This document shows positions 8,023 through 16,452 of a stretch of 64,000 bases of DNA, in pieces. The stretch is from Pseudomonas mosselii (lineage in GTDB: Bacteria > Pseudomonadota > Gammaproteobacteria > Pseudomonadales > Pseudomonadaceae), in assembly GCF_003205295.1 (NCBI RefSeq), contig NZ_QJRP01000021.1:1-64000 (forward strand), read 5' to 3'. The stretch's first letter is position 1; every line of letters starts with the position of its first letter. Under the pieces are notes generated by a model that saw only the letters and a list, made by a program, of their open reading frames with translations, searched no databases and was not told where the DNA came from. Position numbers and translations under genes: made by a program.

Positions 8023-8265
8023 TCAGGCCACTGGCGCTGGAGGCGGCTCGTCGGGCAGAGTCGGCTCCCCCGGTTCCATTGGCGGGTGCTCGCCGGGTTC
8101 CGGCGGCTGCGGGGTATCGGGGTCGGGCTGGTGCGGCACGCCACCGGCCTGCATCGGCAGCGGTGTGTGGATCGGCGGATGGGCCATCAGCGACCAGGCC
8201 AGCAATCCGATCTGGTTCGGCTGCAGGACGGCCAGCTTGGCACTGATTGCGGGGTCGATTTTCAT
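8023..8265 (-). CDS. small proline-rich conserved protein
   Basis: 80 residues from ATG 8265, which has CAGGAG 6 nt upstream; the longer frame to 8433 has no good start and is rejected. The N-terminal 35 residues are ordered-looking (MKIDPAISAKLAVLQPNQIGLLAWSLMAHPP). The remainder is almost entirely Pro, Glu, Asp and Gly with PPxPxxPG-like spacing and is presumably disordered. I do not recognise a characterised family, but the codon pattern and ribosome site support a real gene. It converges with the desuccinylase gene, 6 bases apart. Confidence 0.6.
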   Translation of the reverse strand: MKIDPAISAKLAVLQPNQIGLLAWSLMAHPPIHTPLPMQAGGVPHQPDPDTPQPPEPGEHPPMEPGEPTLPDEPPPAPVA

Positions 8266-8362
8266 GGGCGGCTCCTGACGAGGCCCGGCGCACGGCATGC
8301 GCGCCGAAACTGTATTCTCGTTGGAGTGCCGGGCGCGCAAACAATTCCCGCGCTTTGTCGAC

Positions 8363-8929
8363 TCAGGTGCGTGGCAGGGTGACGCCGCGCTGGCCCTGGT
8401 ACTTGCCGCCACGGTCCTTGTACGACACTTCACATGCCTCGTCGGACTGCAGGAACAGCATCTGCGCCACGCCTTCGTTGGCGTAGATCTTCGCCGGCAG
8501 CGTGGTGGTGTTGGAGAACTCCAGGGTCACATGGCCTTCCCACTCGGGCTCGAGCGGGGTGACGTTGACGATGATGCCGCAGCGGGCGTAGGTGCTCTTG
8601 CCCAGGCAGATGGTCAGCACGTCACGGGGGATGCGGAAGTACTCGACGGTACGGGCCAGGGCGAAGGAGTTCGGCGGGATGATGCACACGTCGCTCTTGA
8701 TGTCGACGAAGCTGCCGGCATCGAAGTTCTTCGGATCGACGGTGGCCGAATTGATGTTGGTGAAGACCTTGAACTCGTCGGCGCAGCGCACGTCGTAGCC
8801 GTAGCTGGAGACACCGAAGGAAATGACCCGGCTGTCCTGCTCGCCGCGCACCTGGCGCTCGACGAACGGTTCGATCATGCCGTGTTCCTGCGCCATGCGG
8901 CGAATCCACTTGTCCGATTTGATGCTCAT
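8363..8929 (-). CDS. dcd: dCTP deaminase
   Basis: 188 residues, the usual length of the trimeric enzyme. It converts dCTP to dUTP, which dUTPase then turns into dUMP for thymidylate synthesis. Visible motifs are MSIKSDKWIRRMAQE, SYGYDVRC, PPNSFALARTVEYFRIP, the nucleotide-binding GKSTYARCGI, TPLEPEWEGHVTLEFSN with the catalytic Glu, and GGKYQGQRGVTLP at the C-terminal lid. The start ATG at 8929 replaces a longer frame to 9133 that lacks family similarity. It is divergent from the cold-shock gene, with about 330 bases between the two starts. Confidence 0.96.
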   Translation of the reverse strand: MSIKSDKWIRRMAQEHGMIEPFVERQVRGEQDSRVISFGVSSYGYDVRCADEFKVFTNINSATVDPKNFDAGSFVDIKSDVCIIPPNSFALARTVEYFRIPRDVLTICLGKSTYARCGIIVNVTPLEPEWEGHVTLEFSNTTTLPAKIYANEGVAQMLFLQSDEACEVSYKDRGGKYQGQRGVTLPRT

Positions 8930-9257
8930 GGCGGGGTGTCCTGAAGAGTGCGGGGTAAAAAACGAGAGGTGCATCTTACCGGTCCCGACGCCCGGGTTAA
9001 AGTTTCCTCGCCCTATCCCGCGCCGGACGGGGCCTGTACAGGCCGCCGATCCGAATTTCACCAAAGCGCTTCTTGGCCATTGGCAGGTTGTGGAAAGTGG
9101 GTTAAGGTGGCGCCACTGTGCTGCACGTGACACCGAGAATCTCTAGTTTGATGCACGATCCTGATCGGCCCATCGCTGAATTTTCTGCTCTCTTTGCGCT
9201 CAGTCCCGGTCAGGGTGTTTCCTGACCGTTATCAACTTTGTCCAAGGAGACAGAAAA

Positions 9258-9467
9258 ATGTCCAACCGTCAATCCGGTGTTGTCAAGTGGTTCAACGATG
9301 AGAAGGGCTACGGCTTCATCACCCCTCAGTCGGGCGACGACCTGTTCGTGCACTTCAAAGCCATCCAAGCTGACGGCTTCAAAACCCTGAAAGAAGGCCA
9401 GGCTGTTACTTTCGTCGCTACCCGCGGCCAGAAAGGCATGCAGGCTGAAGAAGTTCAGATCGCCTAA
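9258..9467 (+). CDS. CspA-family cold-shock protein
   Basis: 69 residues, a single cold-shock domain: five-strand OB fold with RNP1 (KGYGFIT, about residues 17-23) and RNP2 (DLFVHF, about 30-35). It binds single-stranded RNA/DNA as a chaperone. An AAGGAGA ribosome site lies 9 nt before the ATG. About 130 bases of leader without any ORF precede it; in this family such leaders are long and structured and control cold induction. A strong terminator follows. Which of the several Pseudomonas csp paralogues this is cannot be told. Confidence 0.93.
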   Translation: MSNRQSGVVKWFNDEKGYGFITPQSGDDLFVHFKAIQADGFKTLKEGQAVTFVATRGQKGMQAEEVQIA

Positions 9468-9490
9468 GTCGATCTCGCTTCCTCGCTTTC

Positions 9491-9520
9491 AAAAAAAACC
9501 CGCCATTGGCGGGTTTTTTT
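9491..9520 (+). terminator. intrinsic terminator of the cold-shock gene
   Basis: CCCGCC-att-GGCGGG (with flanking A8 and T7 runs), 24 bases after the stop. The A-run on the other side makes it potentially bidirectional, so it may also serve the facing mrp gene. Confidence 0.9.
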
Positions 9521-9540
9521 GTGCCTGTTCAAAAGCTATT

Positions 9541-9589
9541 CGTCGCCCCCTGTAGGAGCGGCACAAGGCCGCTCCTACAGGGGGCGACG
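9541..9589. repeat. perfect 22-bp inverted repeat of REP type
   Basis: The arms at 9541-9562 and 9568-9589 are exact reverse complements around a 5-base loop (acaag). They contain the tgtaggagcggc core seen in the larger repeats at 24188, 29411 and 58315. The repeat lies 6 bases after the mrp stop and could end its transcript. Confidence 0.85.
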
Positions 9590-9595
9590 GTGCTT

Positions 9596-10690
9596 TCAGT
9601 CTTCGCTGATGGTAATACTCGGCATCGCCGGCGCCGCCGCTTCCTGCAACACGATCCGCGCCCCCACCTGACGCGCCAGCTCTTGGTAGACCATGGCGAT
9701 CTGGCTTTCCGGCTCGGCGATGGCGGTCGGCTTGCCGCTGTCGGCCTGTTCGCGGATCAGCATCGACAGCGGCAGCGAGGCCAGCAGCTCGACGCCGTAC
9801 TGCGCCGCCAGCTTCTCGCCACCGCCTTCGCCGAACAGGTGCTCGGCATGGCCACAGTTGGAGCAGATATGCACTGCCATGTTCTCCACCACACCCAGCA
9901 CCGGGATGTTGACCTTGCGGAACATCTCCACGCCCTTCTTCGCATCGAGCAACGCCAGGTCCTGGGGCGTGGTGACGATCACCGAGCCTGCCACCGGCAC
10001 CTTCTGCGCCAGGGTCAGCTGGATGTCACCAGTGCCCGGCGGCATGTCGATCACCAGGTAGTCGAGGTCGTCCCAGGCAGTCTGGGTCACCAGTTGCAGC
10101 AACGCCCCCGAGACCATCGGGCCACGCCAGACCATCGGCGTGTTGTCGTCGGTGAGAAACGCCATGGACATGACCTCGACACCATGGGCCTTGATCGGCA
10201 CGAACCACTTCTGCTCACGCACCTGCGGGCGGGTACCTTCGGCGATGCCGAACATCACCCCCTGGCTCGGGCCATAGATGTCGGCATCGAGAATGCCCAC
10301 CCGGGCACCTTCGCGGGCCAGGGCCAGGGCCAGGTTGGCGGCGGTGGTCGACTTGCCGACCCCGCCCTTGCCCGAGGCCACGGCGATGATGTTCTTCACG
10401 TTGGCCATGGCCGGCACCTGGGCCTGGGCCTTGTGGGTGGCAATGACGCAGTCGATGTCCACGCTGGCCGAGGCAACGCCATCGAGGTTGCCGATGGCGG
10501 TCTGCAGCACCTGCGCCCAGCCGCCCTTGAACAGGCCGGCGGCATACCCCAGCTGCAACTGCACGCTGACCTGCCCGCCCTGGATGTCGATGGCGCGCAC
10601 GCAACCGGCGCTGACCGGATCTAGATTCAGGTAGGGGTCGGTGTACTGGCGAAGCACGCCTTCGACGGCGGCACGGGTGACGGCACTCAT
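9596..10690 (-). CDS. apbC: Mrp/ApbC-type iron-sulfur cluster carrier ATPase
   Basis: 364 residues. An N-terminal DUF59/MIP18-like domain (about 1-90) precedes a deviant-Walker P-loop ATPase (VASGKGGVGKSTTAANLALAL, about 100-120). DADIYGPSQG, DMPPGTGD and the cluster-bridging CSNCG are visible. It forms a dimer that carries and transfers Fe-S clusters to apoproteins. ATG 10690 is preferred over the in-frame ATGs a few codons upstream. Divergently arranged next to metG, as is common in gammaproteobacteria. Confidence 0.93.
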   Translation of the reverse strand: MSAVTRAAVEGVLRQYTDPYLNLDPVSAGCVRAIDIQGGQVSVQLQLGYAAGLFKGGWAQVLQTAIGNLDGVASASVDIDCVIATHKAQAQVPAMANVKNIIAVASGKGGVGKSTTAANLALALAREGARVGILDADIYGPSQGVMFGIAEGTRPQVREQKWFVPIKAHGVEVMSMAFLTDDNTPMVWRGPMVSGALLQLVTQTAWDDLDYLVIDMPPGTGDIQLTLAQKVPVAGSVIVTTPQDLALLDAKKGVEMFRKVNIPVLGVVENMAVHICSNCGHAEHLFGEGGGEKLAAQYGVELLASLPLSMLIREQADSGKPTAIAEPESQIAMVYQELARQVGARIVLQEAAAPAMPSITISED

Positions 10691-10848
10691 GGAGGCTCCC
10701 ATTGGCAAACTGAATACGGAACAGGCGCCTATGCTAACCCGTCAATCGTCAGCAGATGCGTCCTTGGGGTGAAATAAATTCGCCAGCCCTTTATAGTGGC
10801 CGATCACCCTCATTTTTACCCCGTAGCCAGATAAGTAGCCGAGCCACC

Positions 10849-12891
10849 ATGTCCGAGCCACGTCAGATTCTCGTCACCAGCGCCCTGCCCTATGCCAATG
10901 GATCGATCCACCTTGGCCATATGCTGGAGTACATCCAGACGGACATGTGGGTACGCTTCCAGAAGCTGCGCGGCAACCAGTGCATCTATGTCTGCGCCGA
11001 CGACGCCCACGGTTCGGCCATCATGCTGCGCGCGGAAAAGGAAGGCATCACCCCGGAGCAGCTGATCGCCAACGTCCAGGCCGAGCACAGCGCCGACTTC
11101 GCCGACTTCCTGGTCGACTTCGACAACTACCACTCCACGCACAGCGAGGAGAACCGTGAGCTGTCGAGCCTGATCTATACTCGCCTGCGCGACGCCGGGC
11201 ATATCGCCAACCGTTCGGTCACCCAGTATTTCGACCCCGAGAAGGGCATGTTCCTCGCCGACCGTTTCATCAAGGGCACCTGCCCCAAGTGCGCGGCCGA
11301 GGACCAGTACGGCGACAACTGCGAGAAATGCGGCGCTACCTACGCCCCCACCGAACTGAAGAACCCCAAGTCGGCGATCTCCGGCGCCACTCCGGTGCTG
11401 CGCGACTCGCAGCACTTCTTCTTCAAGCTGCCGGACTTCCAGGCCATGCTGCAGCAGTGGACCCGCAGCGGCACCCTGCAGGACGCGGTGGCCAACAAGC
11501 TCGCCGAATGGCTGGATTCGGGCCTGCAGGAATGGGATATCTCCCGTGACGCGCCGTACTTCGGCTTCGAAATCCCGGGCGAACCGGGCAAGTACTTCTA
11601 CGTCTGGCTGGACGCGCCGATCGGCTACATGGCCAGCTTCAAGAACCTTTGCGACCGCCGTCCGGAGCTGGACTTCGACGCGTTCTGGAACGAAGGCTCC
11701 AAGGCCGAGCTGTATCACTTCATCGGCAAGGACATCGTCAACTTCCACGCGCTGTTCTGGCCGGCCATGCTCGAAGGCGCGGGCCTGCGCAAGCCGACCG
11801 CGGTCAACGTGCACGGCTACCTGACCGTCAACGGCGCGAAGATGTCGAAATCGCGCGGCACCTTCATCAAGGCGCGCACCTACCTCGACCACCTGCAGCC
11901 GGAGTACCTGCGCTACTACTACGCCGCCAAGCTGGGTCGCGGCGTCGACGACCTCGACCTGAACCTCGAGGACTTCGTGCAGAAGGTCAACTCCGACCTG
12001 GTCGGCAAGGTGGTCAACATCGCCAGCCGCTGCGCCGGCTTCATCCACAAGGGCAACGACGGTGTGATGGTTGCCGGCGATGCCGCGCCCGAGCTGACCG
12101 AGGCCTTCCTCGCCGCCGCGCCGTCGATCGCCGAGGCCTATGAGGCCCGCGACTTCGGCCGCGCCATGCGCGAGATCATGGCCCTGGCCGACCGCGCCAA
12201 CGCCTGGATCGCCGACAAGGCGCCCTGGTCGCTGGCCAAACAGGAAGGCAAGCAGGACGAAGTGCAGGCCATCTGCGCCCAGGGTGTCAATCTGTTCCGC
12301 CAGCTGGTGATCTTCCTCAAGCCGGTACTGCCACTGCTGGCAGCCGACGCCGAGGCGTTCCTCAACGTCGCCCCGCTGACCTGGAACGACCACCTGTCGC
12401 GCCTGGAAAACCACCAGCTCAACCCGTTCAAGGCCCTGATGAGCCGTATCGAGCCAGCCAAGGTCGAAGCCATGGTCGCCGCCAGCAAGGAAGACCTGCT
12501 GGCCGCCGAAGCCAAGGCTGCTCCGGCGGGCAATGGCGAACTGGCCAAGGACCCGCTGTCGGCCGAGATCGAGTTCGATACCTTCGCCGCAGTCGACCTG
12601 CGCGTGGCGCTGATCGTCAAGGCCGAAGCCGTGCCCGGCGCCGACAAGCTGCTGCAGCTGACCCTGGACATCGGTGACGAGCGCCGCAATGTGTTCTCGG
12701 GCATCAAGTCGGCCTACCCGGATCCTTCCCAGCTGGAAGGCCGCCTGACCATGATGGTGGCCAATCTCAAGCCGCGGAAGATGCGTTTCGGCGTTTCCGA
12801 AGGCATGGTCATGGCCGCCGGCCCCGGCGGCGAAGAGATCTACCTGCTCAGCCCCGACAGCGGCGCCAAGCCAGGCCAGCGCATCAAGTAA
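10849..12891 (+). CDS. metG: methionyl-tRNA synthetase
   Basis: 680 residues, class I synthetase of the dimeric long form. HIGH-type signature PYANGSIHLGH (about residues 15-25), a zinc knuckle CPKC...CEKCG (about 145-165), KMSKS loop (GAKMSKSRGTFI) and a C-terminal EMAPII-like tRNA-binding domain from about residue 575 (DLRVALIVKAEAVPGADKLLQLTLD). Charges tRNA-Met and initiator tRNA. ATG 10849 matches the family start (MSEPRQILVTSALPYANG); the in-frame extension from 10756 is rejected. Confidence 0.97.
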   Translation: MSEPRQILVTSALPYANGSIHLGHMLEYIQTDMWVRFQKLRGNQCIYVCADDAHGSAIMLRAEKEGITPEQLIANVQAEHSADFADFLVDFDNYHSTHSEENRELSSLIYTRLRDAGHIANRSVTQYFDPEKGMFLADRFIKGTCPKCAAEDQYGDNCEKCGATYAPTELKNPKSAISGATPVLRDSQHFFFKLPDFQAMLQQWTRSGTLQDAVANKLAEWLDSGLQEWDISRDAPYFGFEIPGEPGKYFYVWLDAPIGYMASFKNLCDRRPELDFDAFWNEGSKAELYHFIGKDIVNFHALFWPAMLEGAGLRKPTAVNVHGYLTVNGAKMSKSRGTFIKARTYLDHLQPEYLRYYYAAKLGRGVDDLDLNLEDFVQKVNSDLVGKVVNIASRCAGFIHKGNDGVMVAGDAAPELTEAFLAAAPSIAEAYEARDFGRAMREIMALADRANAWIADKAPWSLAKQEGKQDEVQAICAQGVNLFRQLVIFLKPVLPLLAADAEAFLNVAPLTWNDHLSRLENHQLNPFKALMSRIEPAKVEAMVAASKEDLLAAEAKAAPAGNGELAKDPLSAEIEFDTFAAVDLRVALIVKAEAVPGADKLLQLTLDIGDERRNVFSGIKSAYPDPSQLEGRLTMMVANLKPRKMRFGVSEGMVMAAGPGGEEIYLLSPDSGAKPGQRIK

Positions 12892-12898
12892 GCCCTCC

Positions 12899-12922
12899 TG
12901 CCCCGGCCTATTGGCCGGGGCA
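12899..12922 (+). terminator. GC-rich hairpin after metG
   Basis: TGCCCCGGCC-tatt-GGCCGGGGCA starting 7 bases after the stop. The following T content is low (gttgcatct), so termination may be weak or factor-assisted. Confidence 0.55.
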
Positions 12923-12980
12923 GTTGCATCTGCCGCCCGCTATCCGATAATGATGGCACCCTCCGGCTTTCGGCATCGCC

Positions 12981-13529
12981 ATGAGTGACTACGTCCTGAT
13001 CCTGGTCAGCGCCGCGCTGGTCAATCACCTGGTCCTGCAGGCCGAGCCGGTCGAGCGTGCGCGCCTGCATGCATTGGGTCTGTGTTCGGCCCTGTTGATC
13101 CTCGTTGCGCTACCTGTCGGCGTCTGGCTGCACCGGCAATTTCTCCTGCCCATGGGGTTGCAGGACCTGCAATTGTTCATCTTCCTGCCCTTGCTGGCGG
13201 CATTGGCCTGGACACTGCCAAACCTGCTCCGACATTTTCGGCCAGGCTGGCCCCTGCACGATCTGCAACCTCTGCTGAGCGCAAACGCCGTGGTGCTAGG
13301 CTTGTTGTTACAGCTTGCCAACGGCGCCGTCGACGGCTGGGGTATTCTGGCGTGGGCCACTGTCGGCGCGCTGGGATTCTGGCTGGCCCTGGCGCTGTAT
13401 GCCGACCTTGACGCCCGCTGCCGCCATGCTGAGATGCCCGCAGCCCTGCGCGGCCTGCCCGTCCGGCTGATCGGGGCTGGGGTGATGGCCATGGCGTTTT
13501 CTGGACTCAACGGACTCTTCACCCAATGA
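12981..13529 (+). CDS. rnfA: RnfA-like membrane protein lacking Fe-S ligand cysteines
   Basis: 182 residues with six hydrophobic helices, NqrE/RnfA fold. N-terminal MSDYVLILVSAALVNHLVL and C-terminal GLPVRLIGAGVMAMAFSGLNGLF align well with canonical RnfA. In functional Rnf/Nqr complexes RnfA and RnfE hold one [2Fe-2S] cluster between four Cys, two per subunit. Here the first RnfA site (LGLCPF region) is replaced by QAEPVERARLH (residues 20-30) and the second (TNC-A) by SANAV (100-104), so neither Cys is present. It is the first gene of a reduced operon A-D-G-E followed by nth. Function is probably altered or lost. Confidence 0.85.
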   Translation: MSDYVLILVSAALVNHLVLQAEPVERARLHALGLCSALLILVALPVGVWLHRQFLLPMGLQDLQLFIFLPLLAALAWTLPNLLRHFRPGWPLHDLQPLLSANAVVLGLLLQLANGAVDGWGILAWATVGALGFWLALALYADLDARCRHAEMPAALRGLPVRLIGAGVMAMAFSGLNGLFTQ

Positions 13530-13600
13530 GCCTGGGTCCACGCATCGCCCTGCCCCTGGCAACGGAAGCCATCGCTGTGCAACACCTCGAGGACCTGTAA
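13526..13600 (+). other. 24-codon ORF at the position where rnfB and rnfC are normally found
   Basis: ATG at 13526 overlaps the rnfA-like stop (ATGA), and the frame reads 24 codons (MSLGPRIALPLATEAIAVQH...) to TAA at 13598-13600, 4 bases before the rnfD-like ATG. It shows no [4Fe-4S] cysteines and no similarity that I can see to RnfB or RnfC. It may be a deletion scar that preserves translational coupling between A and D, or it may not be translated at all. Confidence 0.35.
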
Positions 13601-13604
13601 AGCC

Positions 13605-14576
13605 ATGCCGACCACTGATCCGCGCCTGCGCAGCACCATGCAGCTGGTTCTGCTGGCCTGCGCCCCTGGCCTGCTGGTGCTGTTCTGGCTGCATGGCTGG
13701 GGCGTGCTGATCAACCTGCTGGTGAGCAGTTGCGCGGCGCTGGCTACCGAGGCTGTGCTATTGCGCTGGCGGAGAATGCCGGTCGCCTGCGCCCTTGGCG
13801 ACGGCAGTGCACTGGTCACCGCCGTGCTGCTGGCCGCAGCCATGCCCAGCCTGGCGCCCTGGTGGCTGCCCATGACGGCGGCCTGCGTCGCCATCGGCCT
13901 GGGGAAACAAGCTTTTGGCGGGGTCGGGCGCAACCTGTTCAACCCTGCCATGGTCGGCTATGCGTTCGTCCTGTTGAGCTTCCCGTTGCAGATGAACCAC
14001 TGGCCCGGTCAGGCACCTGGGCTCGTGGAAAGCCTTGGCCTGACTTTGGGCGCCAGCGAACGCATCGACGCGTGGGCCAGCCCCACGGTGCTCGATGTGC
14101 TGCGCCACAACCGCAGCCTGACCATCGACGAACTGTTCGCCAGCCACCCGGCGTTCGGCCACCTGGGTGGGCGTGGTAGCGAATGGGTCAACCTCGCCTT
14201 CCTGCTTGGCGGGGTGTTCCTGCTGCAACGCAAGGTCTTCGGCTGGCAGGTCCCCGTCGGCCTGCTCGGCGCCTTGGTCCTGTCCAGCCTGCTAGGCTGG
14301 AATGGCGCAGGCTCCGACTCCAACGGCTCGCCACTGCTGCACCTGCTATCCGGCTCAACCATGCTGGCTGCTTTCTTCATCGCCACCGAACCGGTGTCCG
14401 GCTGCAAGCAGCCGCTGGCCCGCCTGCTGTTCGGTATCGGCACCGGTCTGCTGATCTACCTGATCCGCACCTGGGGCAGCTTTGCCGATGGCACGGCGTT
14501 CGCCGTCCTGCTGATGAACCTCGCCGTCCCCACGCTTGATCGCTGGGCGGAACGCCGCCAGCAGGCCTGCCCATGA
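13605..14576 (+). CDS. rnfD: RnfD-like membrane flavoprotein subunit
   Basis: 323 residues with about nine hydrophobic segments. NLFNPAMVGYAFVLLSFP and HLLSGSTMLAAFFIATEPVS match canonical RnfD, the latter being the second flavin region. The covalent FMN attachment loop, normally D-G-I-S-x-A-T-P-L-D, reads DAWASPTVLD here: Thr161 is retained but the preceding small residues changed to Ala-Ser-Pro. RnfD passes electrons through covalently bound FMN in the membrane. The stop overlaps the rnfG start by 4 bases. A GAGGA ribosome site sits in the end of the upstream mini-ORF. Confidence 0.87.
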   Translation: MPTTDPRLRSTMQLVLLACAPGLLVLFWLHGWGVLINLLVSSCAALATEAVLLRWRRMPVACALGDGSALVTAVLLAAAMPSLAPWWLPMTAACVAIGLGKQAFGGVGRNLFNPAMVGYAFVLLSFPLQMNHWPGQAPGLVESLGLTLGASERIDAWASPTVLDVLRHNRSLTIDELFASHPAFGHLGGRGSEWVNLAFLLGGVFLLQRKVFGWQVPVGLLGALVLSSLLGWNGAGSDSNGSPLLHLLSGSTMLAAFFIATEPVSGCKQPLARLLFGIGTGLLIYLIRTWGSFADGTAFAVLLMNLAVPTLDRWAERRQQACP

Positions 14577-15184
14577 CCGCTCGCAAACGCAATACCGCAG
14601 TGCTGCTATTGGTGGCAGGACTGGCGATTGCCGCGACACTGGCCTGGCACCATTTCACCGCCGGGCCGATTGCCGAGGCCTCGCGCCAATGGCGGGAACA
14701 GCAGTGGCTCAAGGTGCTACCAGCGGGCAGCTACGATAACCGGCCACTACAAACACCCGTGGCCCTGACGGATGCCAAGCTGAGCCATAGCCATCTGCTG
14801 GCCGCCTACCGCGCCAGCCTGGCAGGCGTCACCAGCGCCGTACTGCTGCACAGCAAAGCCCAAGGCTATGGAGGAGCCATCGAGTTGGTGATCGCCATCG
14901 CCCCCCAAGGCCACCTGGTGGGCGTGCGCGTGCTCGAGCAGCAGGAAAGCCCTGGCCTGGGCGATCAACTGGTCGACCCGGCACGCCATTGGCTGGACCA
15001 GTTCATCGGTCGGACACTGCGCGATACGCCCGAACAGGCCTGGGCGATCAAGCGCGACCAGGGCGCGTTCGACCAGCTGGCCGGGGCGACGGTTACCTCG
15101 CGGGCAGTCATCAAGGCGATCCAGGATGCACTGCGCTATTTTGACCAGCATCGCCCCGCATTGCTCGGTGAGACGCCCCCATGA
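14573..15184 (+). CDS. rnfG: RnfG-like periplasmic FMN-binding subunit
   Basis: 203 residues: one N-terminal transmembrane anchor (about 8-28) then a periplasmic FMN-binding domain. The flavinylation motif is well kept (FDQLAGATVTSRAV, Thr173 would carry FMN through a phosphoester made by ApbE), and QESPGLGDQLVDP matches the conserved core. This is the best-preserved subunit of the operon. It has 4-base ATGA-type overlaps with the genes on both sides, so it is translationally coupled. Confidence 0.88.
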   Translation: MTARKRNTAVLLLVAGLAIAATLAWHHFTAGPIAEASRQWREQQWLKVLPAGSYDNRPLQTPVALTDAKLSHSHLLAAYRASLAGVTSAVLLHSKAQGYGGAIELVIAIAPQGHLVGVRVLEQQESPGLGDQLVDPARHWLDQFIGRTLRDTPEQAWAIKRDQGAFDQLAGATVTSRAVIKAIQDALRYFDQHRPALLGETPP

Positions 15185-15705
15185 ACCGTTTCTGGCTCCT
15201 GCCAATCAGCCTGGCGCCATTGCTCGGCGCGACCGGCACCATCGTCCAGGCGTTCTCGATCAGCCTTTGCACAATACTGCTGGTGGGCCTGCACCAGGCG
15301 TTGATGGCCCCTCTGCGCGGTCACCTGGAACAAAGTCCCCGCCTGTGGACTGGCACCGTACTTGCCGCCGCCTTGGCGACCTGCCTGCACCTCGGCCTGC
15401 AAGCCTGGGCAATGCCCCTGGCTCAACAGCTTGCTCTCTACCCGTTGCTGCTGGCCCTGCCCTGCCTGGCCAGCGAGCAACTGCCGGCACAGCCTGGCCG
15501 ATATCGCCACCTGGGGCTCGGACTGCTCGGCTTGCTGGCGGCCGGGCTGGCCCTGGGCATCTGCCGCCAACTCCTGGCTGAAGGTCTCGGCCTGCACCTC
15601 GCCGCGCTGGCTCCTGGCGCCTTGATACTGCTCGGCCTGGTGCTGGGCCTGTACAATCACCTGCGTCCATCGAACACCGCCTCTCGCCGTCAAGGAACCC
15701 GTTGA
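15181..15705 (+). CDS. rnfE: RnfE-like membrane protein with one of two ligand cysteines
   Basis: 174 residues, clearly shorter than canonical RnfE (about 230), with five or six hydrophobic helices. The first Cys motif, normally LGLCPLLAVTST, reads ISLAPLLGATGT (Cys replaced by Ala12). The second region, normally PLIVTNC, reads PLLLALPC with Cys96 kept. Together with the RnfA-like subunit three of four [2Fe-2S] ligands are missing. It is followed 4 bases later by nth, the normal neighbour of rnfE in gammaproteobacteria. Confidence 0.82.
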   Translation: MNRFWLLPISLAPLLGATGTIVQAFSISLCTILLVGLHQALMAPLRGHLEQSPRLWTGTVLAAALATCLHLGLQAWAMPLAQQLALYPLLLALPCLASEQLPAQPGRYRHLGLGLLGLLAAGLALGICRQLLAEGLGLHLAALAPGALILLGLVLGLYNHLRPSNTASRRQGTR

Positions 15706-15709
15706 CCCC

Positions 15710-16348
15710 ATGAATGCCGCCAAACGCCTGGAGATCTTTCGCAGGCTGCATGAAGACAATCCCGAGCCCAAGACCGAACTGGCCTACTCCACCCCTTTCG
15801 AACTGCTGATCGCCGTGATCCTCTCGGCCCAGTCGACGGATGTCGGCGTCAACAAGGCTACCGCCCGGCTGTTCCCGGTCGCCAACACCCCGCAGGCCAT
15901 CCACGCCCTGGGCATCGAAGGCCTGAGCGAGTACATCAAGACCATCGGCCTGTACAACAGCAAGGCCAAGAACGTCATCGAAACCTGCCGCCTGCTGGTC
16001 GAACAGCACGCAGGCGAAGTCCCGCAGACCCGCGAAGCTCTCGAAGCCCTGCCCGGCGTCGGCCGCAAGACCGCCAACGTGGTGCTCAACACTGCCTTTC
16101 GCCAGTTCACCATGGCTGTCGACACGCATATCTTCCGGGTCAGCAACCGCACGGGCATCGCACCGGGCAAGACCGTGCTGGAAGTGGAGAAGAAACTGCT
16201 CAAGTTCGTCCCTCGGGACTATCTGCTCGATGCCCACCACTGGTTGATCCTACATGGCCGTTATGTCTGCCAGGCCCGAAAACCGCGCTGTGGCAGCTGC
16301 CGGATCGAGGATCTGTGCGAATACAAGCAAAAGACTTCCGACGATTGA
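15710..16348 (+). CDS. nth: endonuclease III, DNA glycosylase/AP lyase
   Basis: 212 residues, matching the E. coli enzyme almost residue for residue. Helix-hairpin-helix LPGVGRKTANV places the catalytic Lys at 120, and MAVDTHIFRV places the catalytic Asp at 138. The C-terminal [4Fe-4S] cluster motif C-x6-C-x2-C-x5-C is complete (CQARKPRCGSCRIEDLC). It removes oxidised pyrimidines in base excision repair. Last gene of the Rnf-like operon, 4 bases after the rnfE-like stop. Confidence 0.97.
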   Translation: MNAAKRLEIFRRLHEDNPEPKTELAYSTPFELLIAVILSAQSTDVGVNKATARLFPVANTPQAIHALGIEGLSEYIKTIGLYNSKAKNVIETCRLLVEQHAGEVPQTREALEALPGVGRKTANVVLNTAFRQFTMAVDTHIFRVSNRTGIAPGKTVLEVEKKLLKFVPRDYLLDAHHWLILHGRYVCQARKPRCGSCRIEDLCEYKQKTSDD

Positions 16349-16452
16349 GGCAATAGCTGATACTTGCTCTAGGCGATTGAAAAAATCTTTTTTACCCGCT
16401 CTGCGATTCCCGTTATAAGGACGGCCAATGGCCCCTTGGCTTGGAGTGACGC

